The notes beneath the pieces were generated by a model that had not been told where the DNA came from, searched no databases, and saw nothing but the letters and a program-made list of their open reading frames with translations. Of a stretch of 36,119 nucleotides of DNA, positions 1-9,461 are shown piece after piece. Each line of letters begins with the position of its first letter. Positions within the stretch are counted from its first letter, which is position 1. Both the position numbers and the translations under genes were made by a program. This stretch comes from Acidobacteriaceae bacterium (GTDB taxonomy: Bacteria > Acidobacteriota > Terriglobia > Terriglobales > Acidobacteriaceae): contig JAUTWX010000032.1 of the NCBI GenBank assembly GCA_030838385.1, positions 1-36,119 on the forward strand, in the 5' to 3' direction.

Positions 1-489
1 TGGACCAACGGCTCCGTGCTTCCCGCCGATGCGATCGGTCTGGCAGCCAAGCTGATCAAGGACCACATGAGCATCTTCATCAACTTCGAGGAAGAGATCG
101 AAGCGGAGCACCAGTCGGAAGAGGGCCGCATGCAACTGCGGAACGAGAACCTCAACCGGTCGGTGGAAGAGCTTGAGCTGTCTGTGCGCAGCTACAACTG
201 CCTGAAGAACGCGAACATTCAGACCATCGGCGAGTTGGTGCAGAAGACCGAGCCGGAGATGCTGAAGACCAAGAACTTCGGCCGCAAATCACTGAACGAG
301 ATCAAGGAAATCCTGGCACAGATGGGTCTTTCGCTGGGCATGAAGATCGATGAGAACGGCAACGCCGTGCCCGGACCGACTTCGATCCTGCCCTCGGAAG
401 TCAGAGCGCAGGCGTACAACCGCTTCGACGACGAAGAGGATGATCTGGATGTGCTCGAGCCGATGCAGAACGAGCCGGAGAACTTCTAA
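1..489 (+). CDS. rpoA: DNA-directed RNA polymerase subunit alpha, C-terminal part (5' truncated by window edge)
   Basis: Frame is open from base 1; alpha-CTD motif '[64 protein letters not shown]'; followed by rplQ as in the alpha operon. Confidence 0.97.
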   Translation, partial: WTNGSVLPADAIGLAAKLIKDHMSIFINFEEEIEAEHQSEEGRMQLRNENLNRSVEELELSVRSYNCLKNANIQTIGELVQKTEPEMLKTKNFGRKSLNEIKEILAQMGLSLGMKIDENGNAVPGPTSILPSEVRAQAYNRFDDEEDDLDVLEPMQNEPENF

Positions 490-576
490 GCGTTAACTGT
501 ACTTCGCCGGAGAGGGGCGACTCTCTCCGGCACTGATTCTGGCGGCCTCGGGCCGCACGTAAGTGAGAGATTCGCC

Positions 577-1047
577 ATGCGCCATCGCAATGCTGGATAC
601 AAACTCGGACGCAACACCAGCCACCGCCGCGCCCTGCTGCGCAACCTGGTCACGTCCATTCTGCTGGAAGACCGCGTCGTGACCACCGTCACCAAGGCCA
701 AGGCCGCGCGTCCCCACGTGGAGAAACTGATCACGCTGGGCAAGCGCGGGGATCTCCATTCCCGCCGCCAGGCCCATGCTTACCTGATGACCGACGACGC
801 GGTGAAGCGCCTGTTCGAGACCGTCGCGCCGCGCTACGGCGACCGGCAGGGCGGCTACCTGCGTATCGTGCGCACTGGCTTCCAGAAGGGCGATGGTGCG
901 GAAAAGGCATTCATCGAGTTGCTGGGCGCCGAGAAGCTTCTCGATGAGAAGCGCAGCAAGCGTGCTGAGGCGCGCGAGAAGCGCCGCGAGGAGATGGAGA
1001 AGGCCATGGCCGAACAGACCCCGGCCGAGGGTCAGGCCGGCGAGTAG
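577..1047 (+). CDS. rplQ: 50S ribosomal protein L17
   Basis: 'MRHRNAGYKLGRNTSHRRALLRNLVTSILLEDRVVTTVTKAKAARPHVEKLITLGKRG' is the canonical L17 N-terminus. Confidence 0.98.
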   Translation: MRHRNAGYKLGRNTSHRRALLRNLVTSILLEDRVVTTVTKAKAARPHVEKLITLGKRGDLHSRRQAHAYLMTDDAVKRLFETVAPRYGDRQGGYLRIVRTGFQKGDGAEKAFIELLGAEKLLDEKRSKRAEAREKRREEMEKAMAEQTPAEGQAGE

Positions 1048-1075
1048 TTCCCCGATACATCCGTGGAACAACAAG

Positions 1076-1101
1076 ACGCACCCAAGCCGGGTGCGTTTTT
1101 G
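1076..1101 (+). terminator. Rho-independent terminator of the rpoA-rplQ transcript
   Basis: ACGCACCC (1076-1083) - AAGCC - GGGTGCGT (1089-1096), 8-bp perfect stem followed by a T run. Confidence 0.9.
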
Positions 1102-1405
1102 TTATTGCTGCGCGTCTCCGCTCGAAGCAAAAAGAAGGGAGGCGATCTCTACGATCGACCTCCCGGCACTGAGGGAGGCCAGTGCCTTGAATACATTCTC
1201 AGGCGTTCGACATGGCTGTTTCCCCGGGAGGGCCTGCCTCTTCGCAGCAGTTTCCCTTTAGACAAACGTTCGCCTGCACTCAGAAAATGTTGCGATCATC
1301 ACACACCGCCAATCGGGCGATTGTCAAGCAAATGATCGTTTCCGCCTTATTTTGTCATTCTCGTGCACCCGGAGTACGGGGTGGGAACGTGGCTGATTTG
1401 CGATT

Positions 1406-2263
1406 TCAGTAGCGGGGTGGAGGGACGGCGCGGGCCGCTGGTCCCGGTGCGGGTACGAAGCGGTCGCCGGGGAAGCGTGGAATTCCAAAGTGCCCACGCA
1501 GATGCAGCAGATCCAGTGGGCTGAGGTTGCCAGAGAAAGCGATCAGGTTCAGATTCGTCGAGTTCTGGAAGAGCACGACCGCTCCGGTCGCCTGCATGTG
1601 GTGGAAGCTGATCCAGAGGTCGGTGGCACCGTCAGCGGAGCGCGAATGCGCAGTTACCAGGTGCTGCCAGCCCAGGGCGCTGTACTGCTGTCGCACAGCG
1701 TTCAGGAGTCGTGGATCGTACATGCCGGGTGCGGCGTAGTGATAGCTGTGCACGGAGATGCCGTCCAGCCGGCTCATGGCGTCGGCCAGACCCGGATCGC
1801 TCGGGCCTTCACATATTCCGCTGGCTAATTGCAGCATCGAGCGGTCGAAGGTGAAGTCGGTGTGGAAGGCGGCGGTGCGAGCCAGTGTCTCCATGCCCTG
1901 CGGAACCCAGTTGAGCGAGCTGCTGCCCGCGGGTGGGTAGGCCGGGGCGCTCTGTTGCGGGTAGGTCTGCTGCCCGGATGGCGGGGCATATGGCTCGGTA
2001 TTCTGCTGATTCTCCGGCGGATAGGGGGACGGTTTCTGCGGCACCTGGTTTGGAGCTGCCCGCTGATTCTGTTGCTGCTGGTCGGGCGCCGACTGACCGC
2101 TATATTCCGGCTGATCCGCCTGATCCGGAGGCGCGGTGTGGGGCGCGTTGTCTCCCGAAGCCGGCGGGGGCGGCGGATAGTTGGGGTAGACAGGCTGTTG
2201 CTGGGCCAGCGCGGGGATAGCGACGGAGAGCAGGGCGGCGGCAAATACGGCGCGACGAGCCAT
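1406..2263 (-). CDS. Secreted protein with Pro/Gln-rich linker and a DUF4252-like C-terminal domain (tentative)
   Basis: Signal peptide MARRAVFAAALLSVAIPALAQ; P/Q-rich segment; C-terminal 'LDGISVHSYHY...LGWQHLVTAHS...DLWISFHHMQATGAVVLFQNSTNLNLIAFSGNLSPLDLLHL' resembles DUF4252. Confidence 0.75.
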   Translation of the reverse strand: MARRAVFAAALLSVAIPALAQQQPVYPNYPPPPPASGDNAPHTAPPDQADQPEYSGQSAPDQQQQNQRAAPNQVPQKPSPYPPENQQNTEPYAPPSGQQTYPQQSAPAYPPAGSSSLNWVPQGMETLARTAAFHTDFTFDRSMLQLASGICEGPSDPGLADAMSRLDGISVHSYHYAAPGMYDPRLLNAVRQQYSALGWQHLVTAHSRSADGATDLWISFHHMQATGAVVLFQNSTNLNLIAFSGNLSPLDLLHLRGHFGIPRFPGDRFVPAPGPAARAVPPPRY

Positions 2264-2445
2264 AGTTCTTATGAGAACGCAGGCGACCGGTGAAAGTTGC
2301 GTCGGAACGGGAATTCGGTCGGGGCGAAGACTGGAGTTGTGGCTAGGAAACTGCAGGTTCTTCCTACGCTCAGAATGACAGCCTAATTCTCATTGCCACA
2401 GCCGGTGCGCCGGATGCTTCCCTGATTCTGACCCCCGGGTAGCCG

Positions 2446-3972
2446 CTACTCTACGTGGTAGTTCGGTGCCTCGCGCGTGATGATGACATCATGAACATGG
2501 GACTCGCGCAGGCCTGCATTCGAGATACGGATGAAGCGGGCATTTTTCTGCAGCTCTTCGATGCTGCCGCAGCCCAGGTAGCCCATGCCGGAGCGTAGTC
2601 CACCCACAAGCTGGTAGACCATGGATTCCAGCGGCCCGCGATGGGGCACGCGGCCTTCAATGCCCTCCGGGACAAACTTGGCCAGGCGATTCTGCGTCGC
2701 GCGCTCACGCTGGACCACATCGCCCTGCAGCCGAGCCTCGGGCGCGTCCAGGTCGCGGGAGCTCTGAAAATAGCGCTCGCCGGAACCCTGAGCCATGGCG
2801 GAGAGTGAGCCCATCCCGCGGTAGGTCTTGAAGGAACGGCCCTGGTAGAGGATAGTCTCGCCCGGGCTTTCGTCCACGCCGGCAAAGAGCGAGCCGATCA
2901 TTACTGAAGAGGCGCCCGCGGCGATGGCCTTGGTGACATCGCCCGAATACTTGATGCCTCCGTCGGCGATGACTGGAATCTTGCGCTCCTGTGCGGCGCG
3001 GAAGCACTCGGAGATGGCGGTGATCTGCGGCATGCCGGCGCCGGTGACCATGCGGGTGGTGCAGATGGAGCCCGGTCCGATGCCGACCTTGACCGCGTCC
3101 GCGCCTGCATCCATCAGGGCAATGGCGCCCTCGTAGGTGGCGACGTTGCCGGCCAGCAGATCGGTCTCCGGGAAGCGCCTCTTTACTTCGCGGACAGCCT
3201 CCAGCACGCGCGAGGAGTGGCCGTGCGCGGAATCGATAGAGAGCGCATCCACGCGGCCTTTGATCAGCTCCGCGGCACGCTCCAGGAAGTCGCCTGTAGC
3301 GCCAATGGCCGCGCCCACGCGCAGGCGCCCCTGCTCGTCCTTGGCGGCATAGGGATATTTGAGCTTCTTCTGGATGTCCTTGACCGTGATCAGGCCCTTC
3401 AGCTCGTAGTCGCCGTTGACCACCAGCAGCTTTTCGACGCGATGCTGGTGCAGGATGAGCTCCGCTTCTTCCAGGGTGGTGCCGACGGCGACCGTGATGA
3501 GGTTCTCCTTGGTCATCACGTCGCCTACGGGGATGTCGGTGCGGGTCTCGAAGCGCAGATCACGGTTGGTCAGGATGCCGACCAGCCGCTTGCCCTGGGT
3601 CACCGGCACGCCGGAGATCTTGTAGCGGCGCATGACATCGAGAGCGTCGGAGATCAGCTGCTCCGGTCCGACGGTGACCGGATCGACGATCATGCCGCTC
3701 TCTGAGCGCTTTACCTTATCCACTTCGCCGGACTGCTGCTCGATGGAGAGATTGCGGTGGATAATGCCAATGCCCCCCTGCTGCGCCATGGCGATGGCGA
3801 GGCGCGACTCGGTCACCGTATCCATGGCGGCTGAGAGCAGTGGGGTGTTCAGGGAGATGCGTTGTGTGAGGCGGGTCTGGGTCGAGACCTGGGCAGGAAC
3901 GACTTCGCTGTAAGCAGGAACGAGGAGGACGTCGTCGAAGGTCAGTGCTTCCGGTACGGAGCTCTCAATCAT
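2446..3972 (-). CDS. guaB: Inosine-5'-monophosphate dehydrogenase; start placed at [17 protein letters not shown] rather than the ORF start at 4230
   Basis: '[15 protein letters not shown]', CBS pair, '[20 protein letters not shown]', '[20 protein letters not shown]', '[10 protein letters not shown]'. The upstream ORF extension does not resemble GuaB. Confidence 0.97.
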   Translation of the reverse strand: MIESSVPEALTFDDVLLVPAYSEVVPAQVSTQTRLTQRISLNTPLLSAAMDTVTESRLAIAMAQQGGIGIIHRNLSIEQQSGEVDKVKRSESGMIVDPVTVGPEQLISDALDVMRRYKISGVPVTQGKRLVGILTNRDLRFETRTDIPVGDVMTKENLITVAVGTTLEEAELILHQHRVEKLLVVNGDYELKGLITVKDIQKKLKYPYAAKDEQGRLRVGAAIGATGDFLERAAELIKGRVDALSIDSAHGHSSRVLEAVREVKRRFPETDLLAGNVATYEGAIALMDAGADAVKVGIGPGSICTTRMVTGAGMPQITAISECFRAAQERKIPVIADGGIKYSGDVTKAIAAGASSVMIGSLFAGVDESPGETILYQGRSFKTYRGMGSLSAMAQGSGERYFQSSRDLDAPEARLQGDVVQRERATQNRLAKFVPEGIEGRVPHRGPLESMVYQLVGGLRSGMGYLGCGSIEELQKNARFIRISNAGLRESHVHDVIITREAPNYHVE

Positions 3973-4030
3973 AAGTGTCTTAGATAGTGCTAAGGACACC
4001 GTAGCCGGATGGTCTGCGTTCGTTTCAGGA

Positions 4031-4062
4031 GGGACGAAGACAGCGGCGGATGTCTTCGTCCC
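4031..4062. repeat. Perfect 12-bp inverted repeat upstream of guaB
   Basis: GGGACGAAGACA (4031-4042) - GCGGCGGA - TGTCTTCGTCCC (4051-4062). Confidence 0.9.
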
Positions 4063-4163
4063 ATTGTAGCGCGGGTCGCGCCGAAGAGATTTCCGGAACC
4101 CAGCCGCACGATTCGGCGTATGGCAGCACAGGTGGTTGCGGCTGCGAGTGTACGGAGGCAAAC

Positions 4164-4862
4164 GTGAAGGCTCGATTTGCGCGATGGAGTTGGTTGCTGC
4201 TGGTGCTGTGTGGCATCGGAGCGCTCGCACACGCGGAGAACAACAACTGCGGCGATCCGCCCGATCCCAGCCACTACATAGCCCAGAGCGGAGACACAGG
4301 GGATGCTCAGCACTTCGGGGTCGATCGGACCTTCACCGGCCAAGGCCGGCTGGAATTCAATATGTGCTCGGGTGAGTTGCGTATCGAACGCGGTCATAGT
4401 GACAAGCTGAGGTTGCGTATCGAGACGCGCGACACACCTTCGCTGAAGATGCGCGCTTACGTGAAGACGCTCGATGTGGCGGCCGACCACGCGACCATCA
4501 GCCTCCAGTTTCCCTACAAAACGCATCCCGTGGTGGTGCTGGAGCTACCGTCTTCTGGCTCCCTGAGCAGCCAGATCAATCTGGGCGCCGGCAAGTTCTA
4601 CTTCGATGTCGATGGCGTCAAGGGCGATCGCCAGGTGAATGTAGGGGCGGGCGAAGCCCATCTCGCGATGGTGGGCGATCGCGGCTACGCCAGCTTCGAG
4701 GCGAACGTGGGGATGGGAAGCTTTCACGATCACCGGCCGGGCGGCGTCAGCTCGCATTTCATCATCAGCCGTCAATACCAGGGCAAGGGCGAAGGCAACC
4801 TGCAAGTGAACGTAGGAGCGGGTTCGCTCGACATCGATCGGGAAAATGGAGAGACGATATGA
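4164..4862 (+). CDS. Secreted DUF4097-like protein; GTG start preferred
   Basis: GGAGG at 4155-4159 precedes GTG at 4164; signal peptide '[24 protein letters not shown]'; repeated 'NVGAG/NVGMG' strands. Confidence 0.75.
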   Translation: MKARFARWSWLLLVLCGIGALAHAENNNCGDPPDPSHYIAQSGDTGDAQHFGVDRTFTGQGRLEFNMCSGELRIERGHSDKLRLRIETRDTPSLKMRAYVKTLDVAADHATISLQFPYKTHPVVVLELPSSGSLSSQINLGAGKFYFDVDGVKGDRQVNVGAGEAHLAMVGDRGYASFEANVGMGSFHDHRPGGVSSHFIISRQYQGKGEGNLQVNVGAGSLDIDRENGETI

Positions 4863-5494
4863 GTCGCAGCACACGCTTTTGCTGGATAGCCGTATGCGTT
4901 CTGATGCTTTTTAGCCTGCGCCAGACCTGGGCCGAGGAGTTCGCTCCGGTGGTGCGCGAGGCGTCCTTCGCTGCAGGCGGAGTGGTGATTCTGGATGCGA
5001 ATGTCGGCGATGTGCGCGTGATGCCGACCGACCATGAAGGCAAGCTGCGCCTGGTGATCACCTCGCGCAAGGCCGATGATGCAACGGCTGCTCCGCAGTG
5101 GATCCGCGAATTTGCCGTGAATGGATCACAGGCGAAGATCGTGCTCCAAATGCCGAAGCATGGCGAGCACAACTTCGACGTCACCATCTACGTGCCGAAA
5201 CAGAGCGACCTGCGGCTGAACCTGGAAGTTGGTGATCTTACGATCACAGGCATCTCCGGCAACACCGACGCCGAAGTGGGTGTGGGCGACCTGAAGATGA
5301 CAGTGCCCGATCCACATGCCTACCGTGCCGTGGTCATGTCGGTGCACATCGGAGATGTGCACGCGGGAGCGTTTGGACTGGAGCCCTCGGGCTTTCTCGG
5401 CAAGAGCGTGAAGCGGGAGTTCAACGCCGGCAGCTACCGATTGAAGCTGCACACCGGCATTGGCGATGTGAGCTGCACAGCGGGCGGCGCGTAG
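4859..5494 (+). CDS. Secreted DUF4097-like protein, 4-nt ATGA overlap with the preceding gene
   Basis: Signal peptide; repeated 'NVGDVRV', 'EVGDLTI', 'GVGDLKM', 'GIGDVSC' strands typical of DUF4097/beta-solenoid proteins. Confidence 0.8.
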   Translation: MSRSTRFCWIAVCVLMLFSLRQTWAEEFAPVVREASFAAGGVVILDANVGDVRVMPTDHEGKLRLVITSRKADDATAAPQWIREFAVNGSQAKIVLQMPKHGEHNFDVTIYVPKQSDLRLNLEVGDLTITGISGNTDAEVGVGDLKMTVPDPHAYRAVVMSVHIGDVHAGAFGLEPSGFLGKSVKREFNAGSYRLKLHTGIGDVSCTAGGA

Positions 5495-5592
5495 CGAGTC
5501 AGTGAGCGCGATGCCATAGTGTCCGCTTCGCCGGCTTGCTTGCTGTACCATGAGCAGCGTTCATTTCAGACACACATGAGGGATGATTCCAA

Positions 5593-7221
5593 ATGAAGAC
5601 GCGCGTCTGGCTGGGGAGCCTTGCGGCCGTAGCGGTACTGCTGAATGGTGCAGGGATTCATGCGCAGGAGGCGCCGCGTCGCGCCTATGTCCGGGTTGTC
5701 ATCGGGAAGGATGTACCCGGGCCGGTGAGCGGCCGTCTGCTGATCTTCGCGGAAAACGCCACGGCCGAGGCCGGGAAAAAGGAAGAACACGAGGCCGGCG
5801 CCAAAAAGAAAGTCGACATCAGCGAATTCCACCCGACGAACACGTCGGTGGCTGCGGTGGAAGTCCACGATGTGGCGCCGGGCAGCGCGGTCGAAGTCGA
5901 TCTCGATCAAGCGGCATTTCCCGCAGCTTTCTCGATGCTGCCTCGTGCTGATTACGAGCTCCAGGCGGTGCTTGACACCGACCACAACTACAACTACAGC
6001 GGACGCGACGCGGATGACTGGCAGGCTGAGGTCGTCGAAGCGAAGGGCTGGCAGCCGGGTGCGGGTGACGAGCCTGTGCTGATGCTGAGCGAGCATCCCG
6101 AGCCGGGGCGCCGCGCCGCGATGGTGGCGAAAGCCGTGGCAGAAGTAAAGCCGGGCGAGGCGGAGAAGGCGGAGTTCGAAAGCCCGCTGCTGACGAAGTT
6201 CTGGGGCAAGCCGACCTATATCCGCGGCTGGGTGATGCTGCCGCCGGGCTATGACGCAAAGGCGAAGAAGACCTATCCGACGCTGTATTGGACGCACGGC
6301 TTCGGCGGCAACATGGACTACTCGCTGATCACGGGCCTGGGGCTGCGCAAGGCGATGGTGGAGCACAAGGCGCCGCCGATGATCTGCGTGATGCTGGATG
6401 AGTCGCTGCCCGAGGGCACGCACGAGTTTGCCGATTCGGTGAACAACGGGCCGTGGGGTGCTGCGCTGACGAAGGAGTTCATCCCCTGGCTGGAAGCGAA
6501 GTACCGCATGGATGCGCGGCCGAATGGGCGCTTACTGAATGGCCACTCCAGCGGCGGCTGGGCGACTTTGCAGCTTCAGGTGAACTATCCGCAGGTCTTC
6601 GGCGGCACGTGGTCTACGTCGCCCGATCCAAGCGACTTCCACAACTTCACCGGGCCCGATCTCTACGCTGCGCACGCCAACCTCTACCACAAGGCGGACG
6701 GGACAGCGCGGCCCATCATGCGCGACCAGGGCAAGGTGCAGGCGACGATGGGACAGTTGGCGAAGCTCGAAGCGGTGCTTGGACCGTACGGCGGCCAGAT
6801 GAGCTCGTTCGACTGGGTCTTTTCGCCCAAGGGGCCGAGCGGCGCGCCGGAGCCAATGTTTGACCGCGTGACCGGCGATGTCGATCCGAAGGTGGTTGCC
6901 TACTGGCACGATCACTACGATCTTGCGCACCTGACGGAGGAGCACTGGGCGAAGAATGGCGATCTGCTCAAGGGGCGGATTCATCTATTCGTCGGCACGG
7001 CGGATACGTTTTATCTGGATGGATCGGCGCACCTATTCGAGGCGCGGCTGAAGACGCTCGGCGCCGATCCGCACTTCACCTACATTCCGGACAGGACGCA
7101 CTTCGATCTTTACAAGGTCGGGGACGACCGCATGGGCCTGATGTGGCAGATCATGTCGGAGATGTACGCGGTCGCTCGGCCGGGAGCGAAAGTGCGTGGC
7201 GCGGGTACAGCAGGGTTATGA
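5593..7221 (+). CDS. Secreted putative esterase, alpha/beta hydrolase (enterochelin esterase/CE1-like)
   Basis: Signal peptide; 'YPTLYWTHGFGGN', nucleophile motif 'LLNGHSSGGWATL', late His in 'FTYIPDRTHFDLY'. Confidence 0.85.
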   Translation: MKTRVWLGSLAAVAVLLNGAGIHAQEAPRRAYVRVVIGKDVPGPVSGRLLIFAENATAEAGKKEEHEAGAKKKVDISEFHPTNTSVAAVEVHDVAPGSAVEVDLDQAAFPAAFSMLPRADYELQAVLDTDHNYNYSGRDADDWQAEVVEAKGWQPGAGDEPVLMLSEHPEPGRRAAMVAKAVAEVKPGEAEKAEFESPLLTKFWGKPTYIRGWVMLPPGYDAKAKKTYPTLYWTHGFGGNMDYSLITGLGLRKAMVEHKAPPMICVMLDESLPEGTHEFADSVNNGPWGAALTKEFIPWLEAKYRMDARPNGRLLNGHSSGGWATLQLQVNYPQVFGGTWSTSPDPSDFHNFTGPDLYAAHANLYHKADGTARPIMRDQGKVQATMGQLAKLEAVLGPYGGQMSSFDWVFSPKGPSGAPEPMFDRVTGDVDPKVVAYWHDHYDLAHLTEEHWAKNGDLLKGRIHLFVGTADTFYLDGSAHLFEARLKTLGADPHFTYIPDRTHFDLYKVGDDRMGLMWQIMSEMYAVARPGAKVRGAGTAGL

Positions 7222-7296
7222 TGCGTTGAACAGCGTCGCTGGTTGCGACCCCGGCCCCTCGAACAGGCCGAGAATCGAAAAGTCGGAGGGCCCGCC

Positions 7297-8325
7297 TTGT
7301 TGACCGACGAAGCACTCGATGTTCTGGCGTTGAGACCGGGCGCGTCCCCCTCCGAGATCAAAGAAGCGTATCGGGACTTGGTGAAGGTGTGGCATCCGGA
7401 CCGCTTTGGAAACGATCTGCGACTTCGGCAGAAAGCAGAGCTTCAGCTCAAATCGATCAATGAAGCCTATCGCGTGCTGCGGTCCAATTCAGGTGCAGGT
7501 GGAATACCCGCAACTGGACCAGAAAGTGCCTCCGCTTCATCCCCTCGTGACCCGTCGTTCCGTGGCGCCTACGGAGGGCGCTACTCTGGTTCGCCAATTC
7601 GACGCAACGGTCCAGGCAGATCAAGCGGCAAAGGGATGGGCGTTCGTTGGATGTATCGCGGTCTGGGAATATCCGCGATTCTTCTGGCGGGCTATTTCGT
7701 CATGGAACATGACCCGACGCAGGGGGCGGGCCTGTCGCGGGATTCTGTAGGTCAGCAGCCTGCGGGAATTCCTGTCCAGCAACCGCTGGAAGCTGCGCGA
7801 GGTGGGCGCGTCGTCCACTCCACAGATTTAAACGGTGCCGGGGTCCGACCGATGGGCGTCCGAGGTTCGAAAGATCCAAGCGCTGAACGTGCTGGCCTGC
7901 GGCAGTTTCGGGTGCGGTCATTATCTGCGGCTGAGACTGACAGGCTGGAGACGCTGTGTTCCAGGCAGAAGGAATTGTGGGGGCAAGTTGTGTATCAATC
8001 GTGTCTCAAGGCGCAGTTGGATGTGATGACGAATCCAGCGGGCAAGCCAGACTTGAGTGCTCTGCGTGAGGCAGAGCGCGAGTCGATCGAGAGCGTGTGT
8101 TCCGAAGCGAGACGCCTCCGCGGGCCGGACAGCTATAACCGTTGCGAGACTGAGCAGGTGGCGAGCTTGGCAGCTGAACCCGCGCGACCGGACCTATCGA
8201 CACTCAATGATGCGGATCGACATTCGATCGAGTCGGCTTGTACCAGGGTGAAGAATCGCGAAGGTCCGGCTGCTTACCATCGCTGTTTGGACAGAATGAT
8301 GAGGACTCTTGCGGAGGCGAGGTAG
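7297..8325 (+). CDS. J-domain membrane protein with three C-terminal 47-aa cysteine repeats
   Basis: J domain 'DVLALRPGASPSEIKEAYRDLVKVWHPDRFGND...SINEAYRVL' with HPD; TM 'GLGISAILLAGYFVM'; TTG start 6 nt after GGAGGG. Confidence 0.85.
   Translation: MLTDEALDVLALRPGASPSEIKEAYRDLVKVWHPDRFGNDLRLRQKAELQLKSINEAYRVLRSNSGAGGIPATGPESASASSPRDPSFRGAYGGRYSGSPIRRNGPGRSSGKGMGVRWMYRGLGISAILLAGYFVMEHDPTQGAGLSRDSVGQQPAGIPVQQPLEAARGGRVVHSTDLNGAGVRPMGVRGSKDPSAERAGLRQFRVRSLSAAETDRLETLCSRQKELWGQVVYQSCLKAQLDVMTNPAGKPDLSALREAERESIESVCSEARRLRGPDSYNRCETEQVASLAAEPARPDLSTLNDADRHSIESACTRVKNREGPAAYHRCLDRMMRTLAEAR
7915..8322 (+). repeat. Three in-frame protein repeats, 47-aa (141-nt) period, each with C-x14-C
   Basis: CSRQKELWGQVVYQSC / CSEARRLRGPDSYNRC / CTRVKNREGPAAYHRC; first Cys codons at 7957, 8098, 8239. 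Confidence 0.93.
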
Positions 8326-8630
8326 ACGACGCTGGGACGGTTTGATGGCGACGGAAAGTCGCATGGTGACGACTGAAGCCGCCCGAAGCATTTCCGGTCC
8401 AGAGCCGGCCTTATGGCTCGGTAGCTGTGGCGATCTTGAGGTTCTCCCAGAATGTCCGCTGGTTCTCGCTGGATCGCTTGATTGTCTCCTCACCCACTGT
8501 TCCCACGCCTGCAAACAAATCACGCTCGCACCCAAAGTTTGTTGCTGCTGGAAAACGGCTGCGAAACAAGAGAGCGGCGCCACTCACTGTCCGAGCCGTG
8601 GCCCGCCTATTGGCGTAGGATCATCGCGGA

Positions 8631-9326
8631 GTGACGCCGATGCAGATGCGTGTGTACGTTGCCGCAATGATGGCAGCAGTGCTGCTGCCTTCGTTCACGT
8701 TCGCGAAGGACAAGCCGAAGTCCACGCTGCCCACGTACGTCCTGCAGGCGCAGACGGTCTCCGTCATCATCGATCCGAGCGCGGGTGAGTCGCTCGACGA
8801 TCCGCGGGCCAACGAGATGGCGCAGAGGGATGTGGAGACGGCGCTGCTGAACTGGGGGCGGTTTCAGCCTCTTCTCGCAGGCCGGAATGCGGACCTGGTG
8901 ATTGTCGTTCGCCGCGGAACCGGGAAGATGGCGAGCGGCACGGTTCATGATCCACGGCAGGGCCGGCGGCCAGTGGCAATCGATCCTACCGATACTGGGA
9001 TCGACGTTGGCATGCAACGCGGCCAACCGCCTCCCTATGCAGGCGACATACCCGATGCGTCGCAGGGATCTTCAATCCCGTCTCAGAATGGACCCCAGAA
9101 CGGGCCGATGACCGGGGACAGGGCTCATCCGCAGGCCGAGATGGGCACTTCCGTTGCGGAAGACAGCTTCCTGGTGTATCGAGGTCGTACGGAGAATCCG
9201 CTGGATGGGTCTCCGGTCTGGAGATATGAAGCGAAGAATGCGCTCAAGTCTCACAGTGTGCCGGCGGTGGAGACCTTCCGAAAGGCCGTCGACGAGGCTG
9301 AGCAGGCCGCGGTCAAACAGCCCTGA
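8631..9326 (+). CDS. Secreted hypothetical protein (start may be ATG at 8640)
   Basis: Signal peptide 'MRVYVAAMMAAVLLPSFTFA'; long ORF with intergenic space on both sides; no family recognised with certainty. Confidence 0.7.
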   Translation: MTPMQMRVYVAAMMAAVLLPSFTFAKDKPKSTLPTYVLQAQTVSVIIDPSAGESLDDPRANEMAQRDVETALLNWGRFQPLLAGRNADLVIVVRRGTGKMASGTVHDPRQGRRPVAIDPTDTGIDVGMQRGQPPPYAGDIPDASQGSSIPSQNGPQNGPMTGDRAHPQAEMGTSVAEDSFLVYRGRTENPLDGSPVWRYEAKNALKSHSVPAVETFRKAVDEAEQAAVKQP

Positions 9327-9332
9327 AGAGTG

Positions 9333-9361
9333 TTGGCAAGCGGGCGATAGCGGCGTATCAT
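9333..9361 (+). promoter_or_regulatory. Sigma70-type promoter for rimP-nusA-infB
   Basis: TTGGCA (9333-9338), exact 17-bp spacer, TATCAT (9356-9361), about 100 bp upstream of rimP. Confidence 0.7.
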
Positions 9362-9410
9362 AGCAATAGACGCGTTTGCTCCGTACGTGATGGCACCGGC
9401 GGAGGAGATG

Positions 9411-9433
9411 GGTGGGCGAAAGCCCACCTTTTT
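9411..9433 (+). terminator. Intrinsic terminator/attenuator in the rimP leader
   Basis: GGTGGGC (9411-9417) - GAAA - GCCCACC (9422-9428) followed by TTTTT; 7-bp perfect stem with GNRA tetraloop, between promoter and rimP start. Confidence 0.8.
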
Positions 9434-9461
9434 CTTGCAGCAAACGTGGCGCGGGCGGCGG

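Noticed and set aside
3973-4230. N-terminal extension of the guaB ORF as real protein
   Set aside because: The extension lacks GuaB similarity and contains the palindrome; the canonical start [17 protein letters not shown] fits better.
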